This document shows positions 36,700-48,513 of a stretch of 64,000 bases of DNA, piece after piece; position 1 is the first letter of the stretch, and every line of letters begins with the position of its first letter. Made by a program: the position numbers and the translations under genes. The notes beneath the pieces were generated by a model. That model did not search any database. It worked only from the letters and a program-made list of their open reading frames with translations, and was not told the DNA's origin. The DNA comes from Dactylis glomerata (lineage: Eukaryota > Streptophyta > Magnoliopsida > Poales > Poaceae): NCBI GenBank assembly GCA_007115705.1, contig QXEO01000247.1:13368933-13432932 (forward strand), in the 5' to 3' direction.

Positions 36700-37163
36700 G
36701 AAGTATGATGTTGATTTGATCTTCACCGTCGATATCATAACGCCTAAAGTTGCACCAATCACCTTGTGAGGCCTCGCCGGTGGCGGCCGTGCCCGTGCGG
36801 TGCGACGCACCCTTCTCATTGAATTTATTGAAGCATTAACTTAGTTGTAAATTTGTAATCAGACGTTTTGGGAACATTGACACTAGTCTATCCATCCAAG
36901 TTATATGTACTATCGTGCTCTCGTGATAAGCCGGTGGCTGCTGTGCCAAGCCGCCATCATCGTCTCGTACTCTCGTGGGTGCCAGCGTTGGCAGCTTCGC
37001 CGCTCTAGTATCATGATGGCTGCATGCGTGCGCTAGTACATCAATTAATTAATTAGTTCAATTTTTAAAGAAGATTGATGAATTCTTTACTTGAACATCG
37101 TGCCCCTTTGATTCAGTTCCGGGTGTACCAAAGAAGATATCAAGAACGAGACAATGCATCTCA
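36700..37163. other. Unassigned spacer
   Basis: About 460 bp between the LINE tail and the Mutator-like MITE. A short GC-rich patch (36765-36820) has no ORF support. No element ends seen. Confidence 0.45.
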
Positions 37164-37172
37164 AAGAAAGAA

Positions 37173-38087
37173 GGACTCTGCTACCCAGCGGCGCCGCACA
37201 TGAGCAACTGTCAAATTATGTGGGTTGATGTCATCAAAGATTCCTTTAAATTCAAATTTTTAAAAAGTTTTATCTCTCAAACCGTTGATCCGATTGATAA
37301 TCCGTTTTCACCACTAGCTTACTCGCGATGAGATCTTCGAAACTAAATCCCATGTCGATATATTTTAAGAACTTTTTTTTTTCTGTCAGCAGTTACCAGA
37401 TTACTATCATATACTTACCGGATTATTACTACTTAGTTACCAGATTAAAAAAACTTGATTGTTGATATTTGCAAGATTGTTGTCACATCATTGTAGGTAG
37501 TTTCAAGTAGTGGGCATATTGTTATCCAATACTTACCAGATTATGCCCTACTTAGTTATCGGATTAAAAAACATGTTTGTTAGTTTCATGTATGTCTTTC
37601 TATATCAATGCAGCGTGTATGATACAACTTTTTGTTAAGCGATATCATATATTAGATGTTGGGATATATTTTAAGGTGCACTCTAATAGTGTAGATCATT
37701 TCGATGTTCAAAATATAATGTAGAGCGTTATCTATAACTCTGCACAATTATTATGGCAATTGTTTAGTACTAATCGGGCAACTGTGGTAGCGTAATCTGG
37801 TAACTGACACACCAAAAAGAAATTGGTCAAAATATAACAACATGGGATCTAGTTTTGAAGCCCTCGTCGAGACGAACTCGGCGGTGAAAACAGATCACTA
37901 GTCGAATTAACGGTTTGAGAGATAAATCATTTTGAATTTTCAGATTTAGCAATTAATGCCATGATGTCAACATGAGGTGTAAGATTCCTGCATGCATACA
38001 TGTCATCTCTCCTATAGGGGAAAAGCACAAAAAATTTGCCCCCGCATGAGAAAGGATGATGTGCGGCGCATCAATATATCTTTTCCC
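37173..38087. mobile_element. Mutator-like MITE with long inverted repeats (915 bp)
   Basis: Outer ends GGACTCTGCTACCC and, reversed, GGGAAAAGATATATTG lead into a shared GCGCCGCACAT. Inner arms (about 37270-37360 and 37848-37935) share TTTATCTCTCAAACCGTT in opposite orientation. A perfect 9-bp target duplication AAGAAAGAA (37164-37172, 38088-38096) is the size expected of Mutator-like elements. The loop repeats ACTTACCRGATTAT-type units. No coding capacity. Confidence 0.85.
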
Positions 38088-38096
38088 AAGAAAGAA

Positions 38097-38536
38097 AGAC
38101 TTGAATGATGCAGCCCAGCCTCAGACTCCATCCCAATTCCCCACATCATCTCAATCCAATGCATAGCAAACCCTGGACATCTTCTTGTGTGACGCCTCCT
38201 TCTTTCCGTGGCAGACTTTCTTGCTTTTCACCGTGGTGGCTGACGATGCTGATCGATGGAAGTTGCGTATGTCCATTTCTAGTCTATGGACACAAAGCCA
38301 ACCCAAATCTGTGCTGAAATTGTGTCCGAACGGACACAAAACGAACAAAACTGAAATAGGATCACCGCGTTGGGCTGTGCCCAGTGTATGCGCGTATAAA
38401 AAGGGGCACATATGGATGAAATGCTTCTCTTCATTGGAGGTTGCCCTAAAGTATGGAATTTCCGAATGTTTGTTATTTTAGATGAAGAATGTCTTACTAG
38501 TGGTATGTATCTTGGTTCAGTGGCAAATTCACGTTG
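38097..38536. other. Unassigned spacer
   Basis: About 440 bp. A TATAAAAA occurs near 38395, but no supported gene follows: overlapping short ORFs on both strands lack recognisable features. Confidence 0.45.
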
Positions 38537-38538
38537 TA

Positions 38539-38887
38539 CTCCCTCTATCCTAAAGCACTGATTTCCTTATTTTCCATGTTTTAATTTTGACCACTGACTA
38601 ATAATTCATGTGTCGCTTGTTGTAGAAATTATACTGCTAGAAATTTTATTCGGATATAAATTTAATGGTACAACTTTCATTTTTTTCGAAACAGAGCATC
38701 CCAGCCTCTGCATCAATCGATGCATACGGCGCAATTGGTTAGAAACTTTCATGACATATAGCTGTTTCATTTGCTAAATTGCTAATCAAACTTTGATCTA
38801 AAAAACAAGTGCACCAGCTAAATGGAATTGGTTAGACTTTAAAAACTTTGACTTCAAAAAAGAGATAAAGATAACAGTTGGAGGGAG
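38539..38887. mobile_element. Stowaway-like MITE
   Basis: The ends are CTCCCTCTATCCTAAAG and, reversed, CTCCCTCCAACTGTTA, flanked by TA dinucleotides (38537-38538 and 38888-38889). The 349-bp size fits. A segment near 38680-38745 (TCGAAACAGAGCATCCC…) may be a further small insertion. No coding capacity. Confidence 0.78.
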
Positions 38888-39897
38888 TATACACCTAACT
38901 GAATTATATTGAAAAAGGTGGCATGTGTAACAACCCAAATATTTGTAATCCATTTCCTATTAATTAAAGTGCCAAATTTTGGACCCAGATAAAACTTTTT
39001 CATCTCATATTGCATGTATGCATGGAATTCTAATTTATGTCTTTTATGATTTCATGTGGGTTATAATTTGTGGTGCAATAATTAGTTAATTCAAACTTAA
39101 CCAACAGAAGCATTAGAGAAGAACCACAAAGACCAAAAGAACCAGAAGCAAGAGCAATAAAGAGAAAGAGAAGAAAATTGTGATCTAGAAAATATTATTG
39201 ACTACCCTACTTTGGACACTTAGATTAAGCAAACTGTAACTCAACTAAGGGTGTGGTCAGTTAGTTGAGCTTGAACAGGCTGCATACTAACTTGACCAAG
39301 AAGTTTCAAACAAAAATTCAAATTCTAACCTAACTCAAACATCTGCCAAAGTTTGAATCTGAATCAGCAACCAAACCCTATTTTCGAATTCAAATTTTTG
39401 CAAACCATGATATTTCTTCAGAACAAAAATGGATTTGGAATCCTTATGAAATATCTTGACAAACCACGGTGGCAGTTTTCAAAAATTCGAATTTTAAATT
39501 CATGCGGGCATTGCGTCGAACACCTTGTGGGCAGAAAACTGAAAAACCTAAACTACTGTGGCCGACGCCGTCCCCGTACGCCCTAACCCTGTAGCCATAC
39601 TCGTGGACTCCCTCCCTCACCTGGTTGTCGATCTCCAGCCTCCCCTGCCCCGACCCGGGCCGTGAGACATGGAAGGAAAGGGAGGAAACAGCCCGGACCC
39701 CCCTCTCTCTCCCTCTGCCTCTCTGCACGATGCCGACCGGCGTGAACTCGCCAATGCCTGCCCACAGTGCCCCGACGCCATGACCTCTCCCCGCCAGCAC
39801 GCTCCCAAGGCCGCCGCGCCCGGCTTTGCCCGTCGCACGTCGCCAGACACCCGCCCCGGCCACCTTCTGGACACCCCCTCTCCAGCCCGCTCCGGCC

Positions 39898-39905
39898 TAT
39901 AAAAA
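39898..39905 (+). promoter_or_regulatory. TATA box of element D 5' LTR
   Basis: TATAAAAA in CGGCCTATAAAAAGCCCC, preceded by ~400 bp of GC-rich, CT-rich sequence. The same box is at 61747-61754 in the 3' LTR. The CACTA lies 650 bp downstream, so a transcript from this promoter would run into it. Confidence 0.65.
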
Positions 39906-40983
39906 GCCCCTCCGAGCACACCATCGAACCCACACCAGCTCCAGCCACCTCCCAGACAACCTCTCTCCCCCCAGTTTGCTCTCGTTCGTCGTAGCCAGCT
40001 CCGCCGGCGAGCTCCTGGACGCGGGTGGCGCCATCGCGTTCGGCCACCGTTGGACGAACGGACGCCGGGAAGTGGAGGAGAAGGGCCGCCGGGATCTTTT
40101 CTGCCCCACGCCGTCAAGCTCTTCCTCCCCTACGTCCCTCGCCGTCGCCGTCCTCTTCTCTACTGCACGCCGGTGAGCTCCCGCCCTTGTCGATGGAAAC
40201 GACGCCGACGCGCCGTTGGACACTTAAGTGACCTGACGCGTAGGCCCCGCATGTCAGGTTTAAATTTGGAACGTTCCCCGCCCCCGGCGAAGCGGTACTG
40301 GGCCGGCCCGTTCGGGTTTCTTCGGAATCAGCCCAGTTCAGTTAGCATTCGGTCCGAAGCGATTTTTTTTATTTCCCGCCCGTTTTAAATTTGTTTCAGA
40401 GATGATTTTCAAATTGAAATTCCCGGAGATTTAGAAATCCATTTCTAACAAATAAATATGCGTTGGAAAGCTTAGGAATTTATCTAGCCTCTGAAACTAG
40501 TTAGAATCCAATTTGAGTTAGTGATTTAATTTAATAAGAATACTTTGACCATAGCCTTCACTGGTGGAAAAAGGGCCTATGGTCCCGGTTCATTTGGGCC
40601 ATTGGTCCCGGTTGCCGAACCGGGATCCATTACTCGGGACCAATGCCGGTCCCGGTTCCAGCACGAACCGGGACCGATAGGTCTCCACGTGGACGCGCTG
40701 CGGGGCGAGGGGGCCTGAGTCATTGGTCCCGGTTCGTAGGACGAGCCGGGATCGTTGATCCAGGGTTTTTTTTCCCATTTAGGGTTCAGGGTTTTATTTG
40801 GTGTGTTTTGTATTCAATTTAATGGTATTATATATATACATCAATAATGAAGGAACCACACTATATATATATATTACACATCATGGTCACAAATATATTA
40901 TTCACCGTCTCATCCGTCGTGCTTGGTCGCTATTACAATCGGTAACTCACACAAATTTGATTTTACATCTTCTTTTTTACACT

Positions 40984-43900
40984 TCACCCTTCTAAATGAA
41001 CCGGGTAATAGTATTCTCCTTTCGGATCTATGACTTGTTCTAATAAGAAACCGGCAATTTCCTCTTGAATTGCTTGCACGCGTTCCCGTGGTAGAAGACC
41101 GTCCCGCATCCGTTCGATCTAATTTAAAGAAGGGGATCAATATATATGAATGAAACTAAACACAGTTGATGGTAATAAAATAATGTTGAGATTATTGTTT
41201 ATCGTACTTCAAGTTTTTTGATGTTTCGGTCTGCACCCTTCTCTTTGGTCGTCTGGCGAATGAACTCGCAGACATAGTATCCACATAAGTTATTCCCAGC
41301 TTCTTGTCTCAAGCACTTTACGAGAACGGAGTTCAATCAAAATAAGAATCAAGCATGATAATTGTATTGAAACTAGAATCAAAGAGATACGTGGATCTAG
41401 CAAGTAGTACTTACATTCAATGGTTTAAATGTAAGCTCTGGCTTCCAAACACCCCTAGTGTTGGCGGTGAACCGTTTCCAAGCCTTCTGGAGGCATTCCT
41501 GCATGTTCACCCAATTTCCTAAAGGTGTGCGTTTTGAGTCCATGACTTTGACTACTCCTTCGTCAACACTAATGATTAACAGAATAAAGTGGAAGCTGCA
41601 CAGACATAATGAGTCAAATAGCCTAACATCGAGTAAAGCGAAAACAAAATGTGTACAAGACAGTAACACTCACTCGAAGTTGTAAGGAAATAGTATTTCC
41701 CTTCTGTTGCTGAAATACTTCAACGATTGTACCAAGTTATCCTCTGTCTCTTTGGGTTTTTTTTTGAGAGTATCTTCATGAACGAAATTGCAGTCAACGA
41801 ACCCAAGGTCAAAGATTCCTCCTCGGTCGCATTCGAGAATCTTCATTCTGCATATATAATTAGTATAATGATGAGTAAGATTATACAAGCAACGAATGAG
41901 CTGAGCTAGAAAGACTTAATAATACTTACAGGCAATAGGCACTGACAATAGTTTTGTCGAGGGCGTCTTGTTGGTAAAACTGAAATAATTCTAGAAATTC
42001 CATCAGTAAGAAGCCATCTCCATGACCGTAATGGTGGTGTTTATATCCAGCATAGATCCAGTTTGTGGATTCAGCACAGGCTTGTATGTACCAGTTATGC
42101 AATCTCCGCATTTTTGTTGGTAGATCTTTGACTAACTCGGGTTTGACGAGAGGATCCCCGTACCGGTATTTGTACGCTATTTGCTGGTACCCCTCGAACT
42201 CATCTAGACGGCTCATGTACTCAGCAATAGACAGTCCATATAACTTGGCCTTTTCTCCGTAGAGTTGAATAAACTCCGGATCAATGTTCGGATCATGCCG
42301 CTCCTGGGCTCTCCACTCATTGGTATCGTACACTTTGAGCGGTTCGATCGATTGATTTTTCTGTTGTCCGAGCTGGGCAACTTCTTTCCCGACTCTCCGC
42401 TCTTTTGCCTCAGCTGACTTGGTAATAGAGCGATTATAGTCAGGTGTGAGCGCTATGGGTTGGTGAAGCTGAATCTTAAGCGCGGCTGCTTTGGCTTTAT
42501 CTTCTGCGGTGACCGGGAAGATCAATGGCTCCGTCGGCTTTGGATTTTTCTTGTTAGCCATGTCAGTCTTCCACTGTTGATAATGGGCATCTGCGGTCGT
42601 AGCAATTTCCTCATCTGTCTTCTCGTAAGGAAGCTTCTTCATATTCTGATGAGGTACTCTTGGGAGGGGCGATAGCTTACGTTTCGGTGATCGGAACGTG
42701 CTCTTGCTGCTGCTGGTGGTGCTGCCCCTCTTAGTATACTTCCGCTTTAGTCTCTGAGGCTCAGGGGACGGAGACGGCTGACGCGGCGGCGGAGACGGCT
42801 GAGGCGGCGGTGGAGACAGCTGCGGTGAGTGGTGAGGCGGTGAAGGCGACGGTTGCGCTGGAGAATGGTGAGGTGGCGGCGAAGGTGGACTGCTGCTATG
42901 AGGAGTGGGTGGCCTTGGCGGGACATAATTTGGAAGCACGATGTGCTCCTTTGGCCATACAATAGTCCCCCCTTTGGCTTCTCCTAGTTCAGTCAGGTCC
43001 CTATCTTCCCCTGCAGGGTGGTCCAGCTTCAGCTCCTCAAAATCTTGCTTGACATCATCCACCGTGACGACAGCGTACCCTTTTGGAATCGGTCTGCAAT
43101 GCCAAGTTCCGTTAGGCGCAGTTGGTACGGCCATGCCGACCGCCGCTGTCACCCTTAAGTTCATAACTTGCACCTTTAGCTCACAAGCTGTGCTCTCCGT
43201 GATATCATCCACTGGGTAGCGTTTAGGAGGAGCCATCGTCAGTGCATCATCATCACCATCGTGGAGCTGGGTGGAAGCGACGCTGCTTTTCTTATTTGAT
43301 AGGGCGTCGATACCATCGAATGCAGCTTCTACCATGTGCCGCTGAGATTGGCTGCTGATACCTTGCTGGCTAAGTCTGTCGAGTTGATCCTGCTGCCGCT
43401 TTAATGCTTCTTCTACATTACGTAGCCGGTCTGCAGCTGCCGCTTTCTCAGCTGCCTCCCTTTCCTTTCTCCTCTGATGACTTTTATCGGGATATCTCTT
43501 CATTTCCGCGGGGAAGGCAACCTTCCACGGCTTGGAGCCCGGTGTGCCTCGTGCTCGTCCGGTGTGTTCATCATTTTTGAGGGCTCGTGTGAGCTCGTCG
43601 TTCTCTCTATCGGGAACGAACCGTCCCGCTTCCACATCTTGTACTGCACTTCTAATATCTTCGATGGGCAGTAGGGGATGATCTTTGTGTTTCTGGGTAT
43701 ATATTGCCCTCCCTTCTTCGTCCAACGTGCCCCCATGGCCGTAAAACCAGTTTCTCGCCCGTGGTGTCCATGTTGTGGGCTCTGGTCTGATCCCGGCAGC
43801 AATATACTTGACCTCAAGTGCATCCCACTTAGGCATGCAACCGGCGTAGCCAGCAGACCCCATATTATGGTGGTACACTTTCTTAGCAGCGTTCTCTTGA

Positions 43901-44788
43901 TTTATTCTCGACCTTTCCAAAGCTTTCTCCGATGTCTTGTACTTCACAAAATCAGCCCACTGGTGTCTTAACTTAGCATAGCCGGCTTGATTAAAATCCG
44001 GAGTCTTTTCTAACTTGACAAACTTAAGGTACAGTTTCTTCTTCCAGTTCTTGAATGCCTCGGCCATCTTGATCAGAGCAAACTTCTTTACTCTTTTAAG
44101 TAGCTCCTTATTTGCTTCCTTCTCCTCATCTGGATTCACATCTAGCCTCGGCAGGAGGAAATTAAGCATAAGCCTGTCAAAAAGCTTATCTTTGGCGACG
44201 TCGCCGACAAACAGGACTCCACCGCTGCTTGGCCGATTCCATTCTTGAACGATGATCGGGATGTGGTCCCTCACAAGAACTCCACATTGCTTGACAAATT
44301 TTTTTGCGACATCTTCAGGAGCTAGCGGTTGGCCGTCTACACCGACCACTTCGATCCTATAACTCACTTTGTTGTCCAACTTTTTGGTTGGGCCTTGTTT
44401 TGTTCTGACGGAACAAGTGCTCGATCCGGAGGGCTAAAATAAGAAAGAGTGTTAATATATGCATGTATATATATAGACAGTCGGGCATTACAAAAAAACA
44501 TATATACACCTCGCCGGAGTTTCCGAGATTTAAGGTTCGGCCGGAGCCGTCGTCTTCTCCCTCGTCGGCTTCTCCCTCGTCGCCTTCTCCCTTGTCAGCT
44601 TCTCCCTCACCGGCTTCTCCCCCGTCCCAGGCTTCTACCTCACCGGAGTCGTCTCCTCGGTTGAGAGATTCATCTCCCTCACCGGAATCGTTCAGAAATG
44701 TCCTGGTGACATCAATATCTACATTTTCTTGGATCATTCCTTGGAGGAAGTATTCATCATCTTGACTTTTTTTATGTGCTGGATCCAT
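40984..44788 (-). CDS. CACTA second ORF: Transposase_24-like protein with C-terminal Ulp1-like protease, six exons
   Basis: My splice model, read on the minus strand, joins 44788-44510, 44433-41930, 41847-41674, 41595-41415, 41315-41208 and 41118-40984. All introns are GT-AG, all junctions keep frame, and there is no internal stop: 1126 aa. The start is ATG at 44788 (MDPAHKKSQDDE). Residues ~40-93 are acidic repeats. RTKQGPTK follows at the exon 2 start. A region around residues 230-400 (KVYHHNMGSAGYAGCMPKWD, then a long charged helix) resembles the plant Transposase_24 family of En/Spm elements. Residues ~580-660 are Pro/Ser-rich with basic KRKYTKRG. The C-terminus is Ulp1/C48 peptidase-like with candidate catalytic residues H988, D1005, Q1050 and C1057 (FHFILL, VMDS, RQEAGNNLCGYYVC). 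The family accompanies TNP2 in CACTA elements; its biochemical role is not settled. Intact as assembled. Confidence 0.85.
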
Positions 44789-45456
44789 AGTTTCTGCAAT
44801 ATACCGACATTTGTTAGTTAGAATACACGCTATATATTCAAAATGCACGCTAAAACTAATTTTAACTAATTCTAATTCTAACTAACAAACTAACACTAAC
44901 TTCTAACTAAGTACTAAGGGCATTCCTATTCGGCGCTTCAAGCGCCTGTTACGGGTGGACGCCTGAAGGCATGTTCTTGACCGGACAAAAATAATAGATT
45001 TTTATTTCTATTGGGCCAGCCCACTAAGATTTTAACGTCTGTGGGGGGTGCGCGTCAAATAGGAATTGCCCACAGCACCCAGCGGGCAAAAGAGGCCGAA
45101 AAAACAGCACCAGCGGGCAAAAGAGGCCCAAAAAAACAGCACCGCCCGCGTCAGTGCCCGTCGCCTCGAGTCAGTGCGTCAGTACGTCTTCTCCAACGCG
45201 ACGCCCACGTCAGTGCCCGTCGCCTCGAGTCCCGCCGCGTCAGTGCTTTGGGCGCCCCGCCGTCACCTTCAATGCCTGCCGCGGCATCAACGCCGGCGTG
45301 CCGATTGGGCTGCCGCTCGGTGGCATTCATTGCGGCCGCTGGACGCCCGGCCACTGGCCCCTTTAAAAGGAGGCCAACGGAGCCGCGGCCACCAGCCTCC
45401 ATCGCCATAGCCAGCACAGCCGCCAGAGCCACCACATCCCGGCCACCACAGCAGCC
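44789..45456. promoter_or_regulatory. Divergent intergenic region between the Ulp1-domain gene and the 321-aa gene
   Basis: 668 bp separate two divergently oriented start codons. It contains tandem duplications: CAGCGGGCAAAAGAGGCC twice (about 45080 and 45110) and GTCAGTGCCCGTCGCCTCGA twice (about 45149 and 45210). A TTTAAAA (45362-45368) lies ~95 bp before the plus-strand ATG and could be its TATA-like box. It is GC-rich on the right and AT-rich on the left. Confidence 0.5.
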
Positions 45457-46422
45457 ATGGGGTTCTGGAAGAAGGGCAAGGGCAGCCACGACCATGAGGC
45501 CGGCGGGTCGCGCCGGTCTGGGCGCCGCCAGTCTCCTCCACGCCGCCAGTCTCCTCCACGCCGCGCCAGGACGGCCTCGCCGCAGCGCCAGCGTGACCGC
45601 CGGTACATTCCGGTGAGTCACTGCCAGGCGCTGTACCAGTGCGGCCAGAGCGTGGACTGGCCGGACTGCAGCCTCCCCGGCGGGTGGCACCTCAACAGCC
45701 GGCGCGTGCCGGTCCCGCCGGTGCCGCGCTTCGGCCCGGAGCGGGTCGCCGAGATCCGCCGCCGGCGCGCACTGATGCCGGCGCGCCTCCGCGCCGATCC
45801 CGCCTTTGGCTACGATAGCCAATGGTGGGACAACTTCGGGCCGCGGGAGCGCGACCCGGTGCGGCGGGCGGCCTTCCTAGGGGAGGTCGCCCCCAACCCC
45901 TACGCCGGCGTGTACATGCCGGAGCCGGGGCCAGAGCCGCCGCAGGCGGATCCCTTCATCGAGGAGATGGAGGAGGACGAGGAGGACGAGGAGGTGGGCG
46001 GCGACGACATCCCTGGCGAGAAGCCCAGGGACGACACCGACGACTTCGTCGGCAGCGTCGCCTACGGCATCCTCGACGCGATGGACCACGGCGAGGCGCC
46101 GCCACCCCCGCCACCGATGTCCGAGGAGGAGGAGCTCCGGGTCGCCGTCCTCGTCTCCGAGGAGGAGGAGAAGAGGCGGTGGGCCGGCATCGACACGGCG
46201 CTGGCCATGTCCGTGCACCAGCAGCACGGCCGGCCACCGTCGCCTCCTCCACAGCGTGCGGCGACTCCACCGCCGCCTCCTCCACCAGGCCCGCCGCCGC
46301 CGCCACCGCGTGCGGCGACTCCACCGCCGCCTCCTCCACCAGGTCCTCCTCCACCGCCTGCGGCCAACTGGCCGTGGCCGCAGGGGCCCTACATCATCCT
46401 CCCCGACGAGGACGACGAGTAG
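45457..46422 (+). CDS. CACTA-borne accessory protein 1, unknown function, GC-rich single exon (321 aa)
   Basis: ATG at 45457 sits in a good plant context (GCAGCCATGGGG) and the frame is open to TAG at 46420. Residues 1-48 are basic (RRSGRRQSPPRRQSPPRR). Residues ~49-150 form a compact segment with WPDCSLPGGWHL, VPVPPVP, RVAEIRRRRALM and LRADPAFGYDSQWWDNF. An acidic stretch follows (IEEMEEDEEDEEVGGDD, ~170-190), then a helical part (~225-255) and a long Pro-rich tail (PPPPPPPGPPPP repeats). Positions 49-150 are related to the gene at 48514. I recognise this as a family recurring in Triticeae CACTA elements but know no assigned function. GC content is far above that of the flanking transposase genes. 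It lies opposite in strand to both transposase genes, with its own TATA-like box. A captured host gene is possible. Confidence 0.7.
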   Translation: MGFWKKGKGSHDHEAGGSRRSGRRQSPPRRQSPPRRARTASPQRQRDRRYIPVSHCQALYQCGQSVDWPDCSLPGGWHLNSRRVPVPPVPRFGPERVAEIRRRRALMPARLRADPAFGYDSQWWDNFGPRERDPVRRAAFLGEVAPNPYAGVYMPEPGPEPPQADPFIEEMEEDEEDEEVGGDDIPGEKPRDDTDDFVGSVAYGILDAMDHGEAPPPPPPMSEEEELRVAVLVSEEEEKRRWAGIDTALAMSVHQQHGRPPSPPPQRAATPPPPPPPGPPPPPPRAATPPPPPPPGPPPPPAANWPWPQGPYIILPDEDDE

Positions 46423-46935
46423 GCCGCGGCGAGGACGACGACGCCGACGCCCCTGTGCCCGCCCCGACGAGGGCTTTTTATTTTTATTTTTTATTTTTAT
46501 TTTTCTATGTTTTTTTTAATTTCAATGTATTATATATATATAAGTAATGAAAAATTTGCCTACGGCAATTTAAATGCGAAATTTTTTTTAAAAAAAGAAA
46601 AAATTGGCCGGCTGGGCTCACCGTCGAAGGGGGGCGGCGGCGCTGGGGGTGCGGGGCGGGCGCACGGGGCCGGGCGTCGCGGCGACGCTGGGGGGGCGGC
46701 GGCGCAGGCCACCTGCAGAGAGAGAATGTGATGAGCGGCGGCGCGGGGGGAAAAGGGAGAGGTCGCGGCGGCGGCGGCGCTCACCGAGGACGGCGGCAGC
46801 GGCGGCGCTCTCCGAGGACGGCGGCAGGAAACTCGGACAGCCTGCCGGCGTGTTTTCGCTCCGCGCGCAAAAGTCCTTAGCAGTTTCGGCCGATTTGGGA
46901 GGAAGTGGGGGAGGAAGAAGGGCGAGTTATATTTG
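46423..46935. other. 3' flank of accessory gene 1
   Basis: It contains T-rich sequence and a TATATATATAAGTAATG stretch (46531-46547) that could serve as 3' end signals, then a GC-rich, G-repeat-like block (46630-46830) with overlapping ORFs on both strands that look like composition effects. Confidence 0.4.
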
Positions 46936-47135
46936 GAGGGGTCATTGGTCCCGGTTCGTGGCACCAACCGGGACCAATGACTCAACGGTCCCGGTTGATG
47001 CCACAAACCGGGACCAATGACCTGGGCGAGGGGCGCTGCTGAGCCGCCACGTGCCCATTAACGGTCCCGGTTGATGCCACAAACCGGGACCAATGTCCTG
47101 GGCGAGGGGCGCTGCTGAGCCGCCACGTGCCCATT
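46936..47135. repeat. Internal copies of CACTA subterminal repeats
   Basis: TTGGTCCCGGTT / AACCGGGACCAA inverted pairs at 46945-47025 and a direct duplication of the unit around CGGTCCCGGTTGATGCCAC (about 46986 and 47060) match the element's own ends. Such repeats are normally confined to the terminal few hundred bp. Here they lie in the middle of the element. Confidence 0.75.
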
Positions 47136-47279
47136 GTTTTTCTGTTTTAACTTGCTGTTTTCATTTTAACAGGAAAAAACTTTCTTCTATTTAAAATTTG
47201 GAAAAACTTTCAACAGGAAAAGTGTTTCAATTTAAATAACTAATCTAAAACCATTTTCTGTTTTCAAAATTATGAATTC

Positions 47280-48275
47280 TAACTAAACAATTTTACTATT
47301 TTTAATAAAAAATGCACTAACACGTTTTAAACGGGCATAACAAATTCAAAAATGATCCAAACAATGTGAAACCTTCGCGTGGTGTCATATTATGTGTCAT
47401 AGTTGCAAGGAAAAATATTGAACTTGGAAAATTGCAAACGTCATAAAAAATCCTTCACAAAATGACCTATCATGTTCGAGGTTTCATGGCATTTAGGTCA
47501 AACCACCAATGTTATGGCTAGAATCAGGGCATAGTTTATGATAATGTGCCCATATTGTGCACACATGTGCATCTTGGGATGGCTTACGATGTTGCAGGAG
47601 GAAGTTTTCGTTTTCGACGCACGAAATAGCCAATTTCCATTTTTGAGGTGCCGAAATTGGGGTGTTCTATGAAGGAACCACCAAATTAAAGTTTGGCATT
47701 GGCACCAACCCATTTTTCAAAAATACTAGACCACCTTAGATGGACCAATTCCCAACCGGTGTATCAGAAACCTTACCGTCCATCCCTCATGAAAAAGACA
47801 AATTCCTGCCGATTAGATAGGAGGGTGCCCAGATTTGTACTACAAGTACAGGATATAATGCTTGTGAATTTTTTTAAAAATCATTTATAGGTTCACAACA
47901 TGCTATTTCACTAGAGATCTACTTCAAGTTTAGCGAGGCTCAGCCCCGGGCTAAGAAGCTTCAAGCCCGCCGCTTTGAATATAGTTTGAAACGGGCATAA
48001 GAAATTCAAAAATGATCCAAACAATGTGAAACCTTCGCGTGGTGTCATATTATGTGTCATAGTTGCAAGGAAAAATATTGAACTTGGAAAATTGCAAACA
48101 TCATAAAAAAATCCTTCACAAAATGACCTATCATGTTCGAGGTTTCATGGCATTTAGGTCAAACCACCAATGTTATGGCTAGAATCAGGGCATAGTTTAT
48201 GATAATGTGCCCATATTGTGCACACGTGCATCTTGGAATGGCTTACGATGTTGCAGGAGAAAGTTTTCCTTATCC
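47280..48275. repeat. Direct repeat of a non-coding CACTA module (two copies)
   Basis: Copy 1 (about 47330-47600) and copy 2 (about 47992-48265) are nearly identical over ~270 bp, sharing GTGAAACCTTCGCGTGGTGT and the rest in order. A third short piece lies at 49037-49108. The module is a diverged relative of the duplicated module at 30498-31620. Confidence 0.8.
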
Positions 48276-48513
48276 CACCGACAGTTTAGTTAGATGACAC
48301 AAAAACCACCTTTAGTCCCGGTTGTACCCACCAGCCGGGACTAAAGGTTAGATAGTTTCCCGCGCCACTGCGTTCCCGCCTATTTTCTTCCTGCGCTTTC
48401 CACCTTTTCCCGCCTCCGTCTTCCCGCCATTTTTTCACTATATATATGTAGGCTTGGCCTCCATTTACATATCACATCTAGACTCATATCTGCAAACCTC
48501 ATCACTCTCTCCC

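Noticed and set aside
38385..38481. TATAAAAA at ~38395 with downstream short ORF as a possible gene
   Set aside because: No leader, domain or codon evidence; the ORFs on the two strands overlap and are short.
39444..40223. Overlapping 100-166-aa ORFs on both strands in the GC-rich part of the element D LTR (and again at 61294-62111)
   Set aside because: Frames differ by indels between the two LTR copies, and they cover promoter and leader sequence. They are composition-driven.
45151..46367. Several antisense ORFs (up to 223 aa) opposite the 45457 gene
   Set aside because: They are GC-rich shadow frames; only the plus-strand frame has sensible domain organisation and a good start context.
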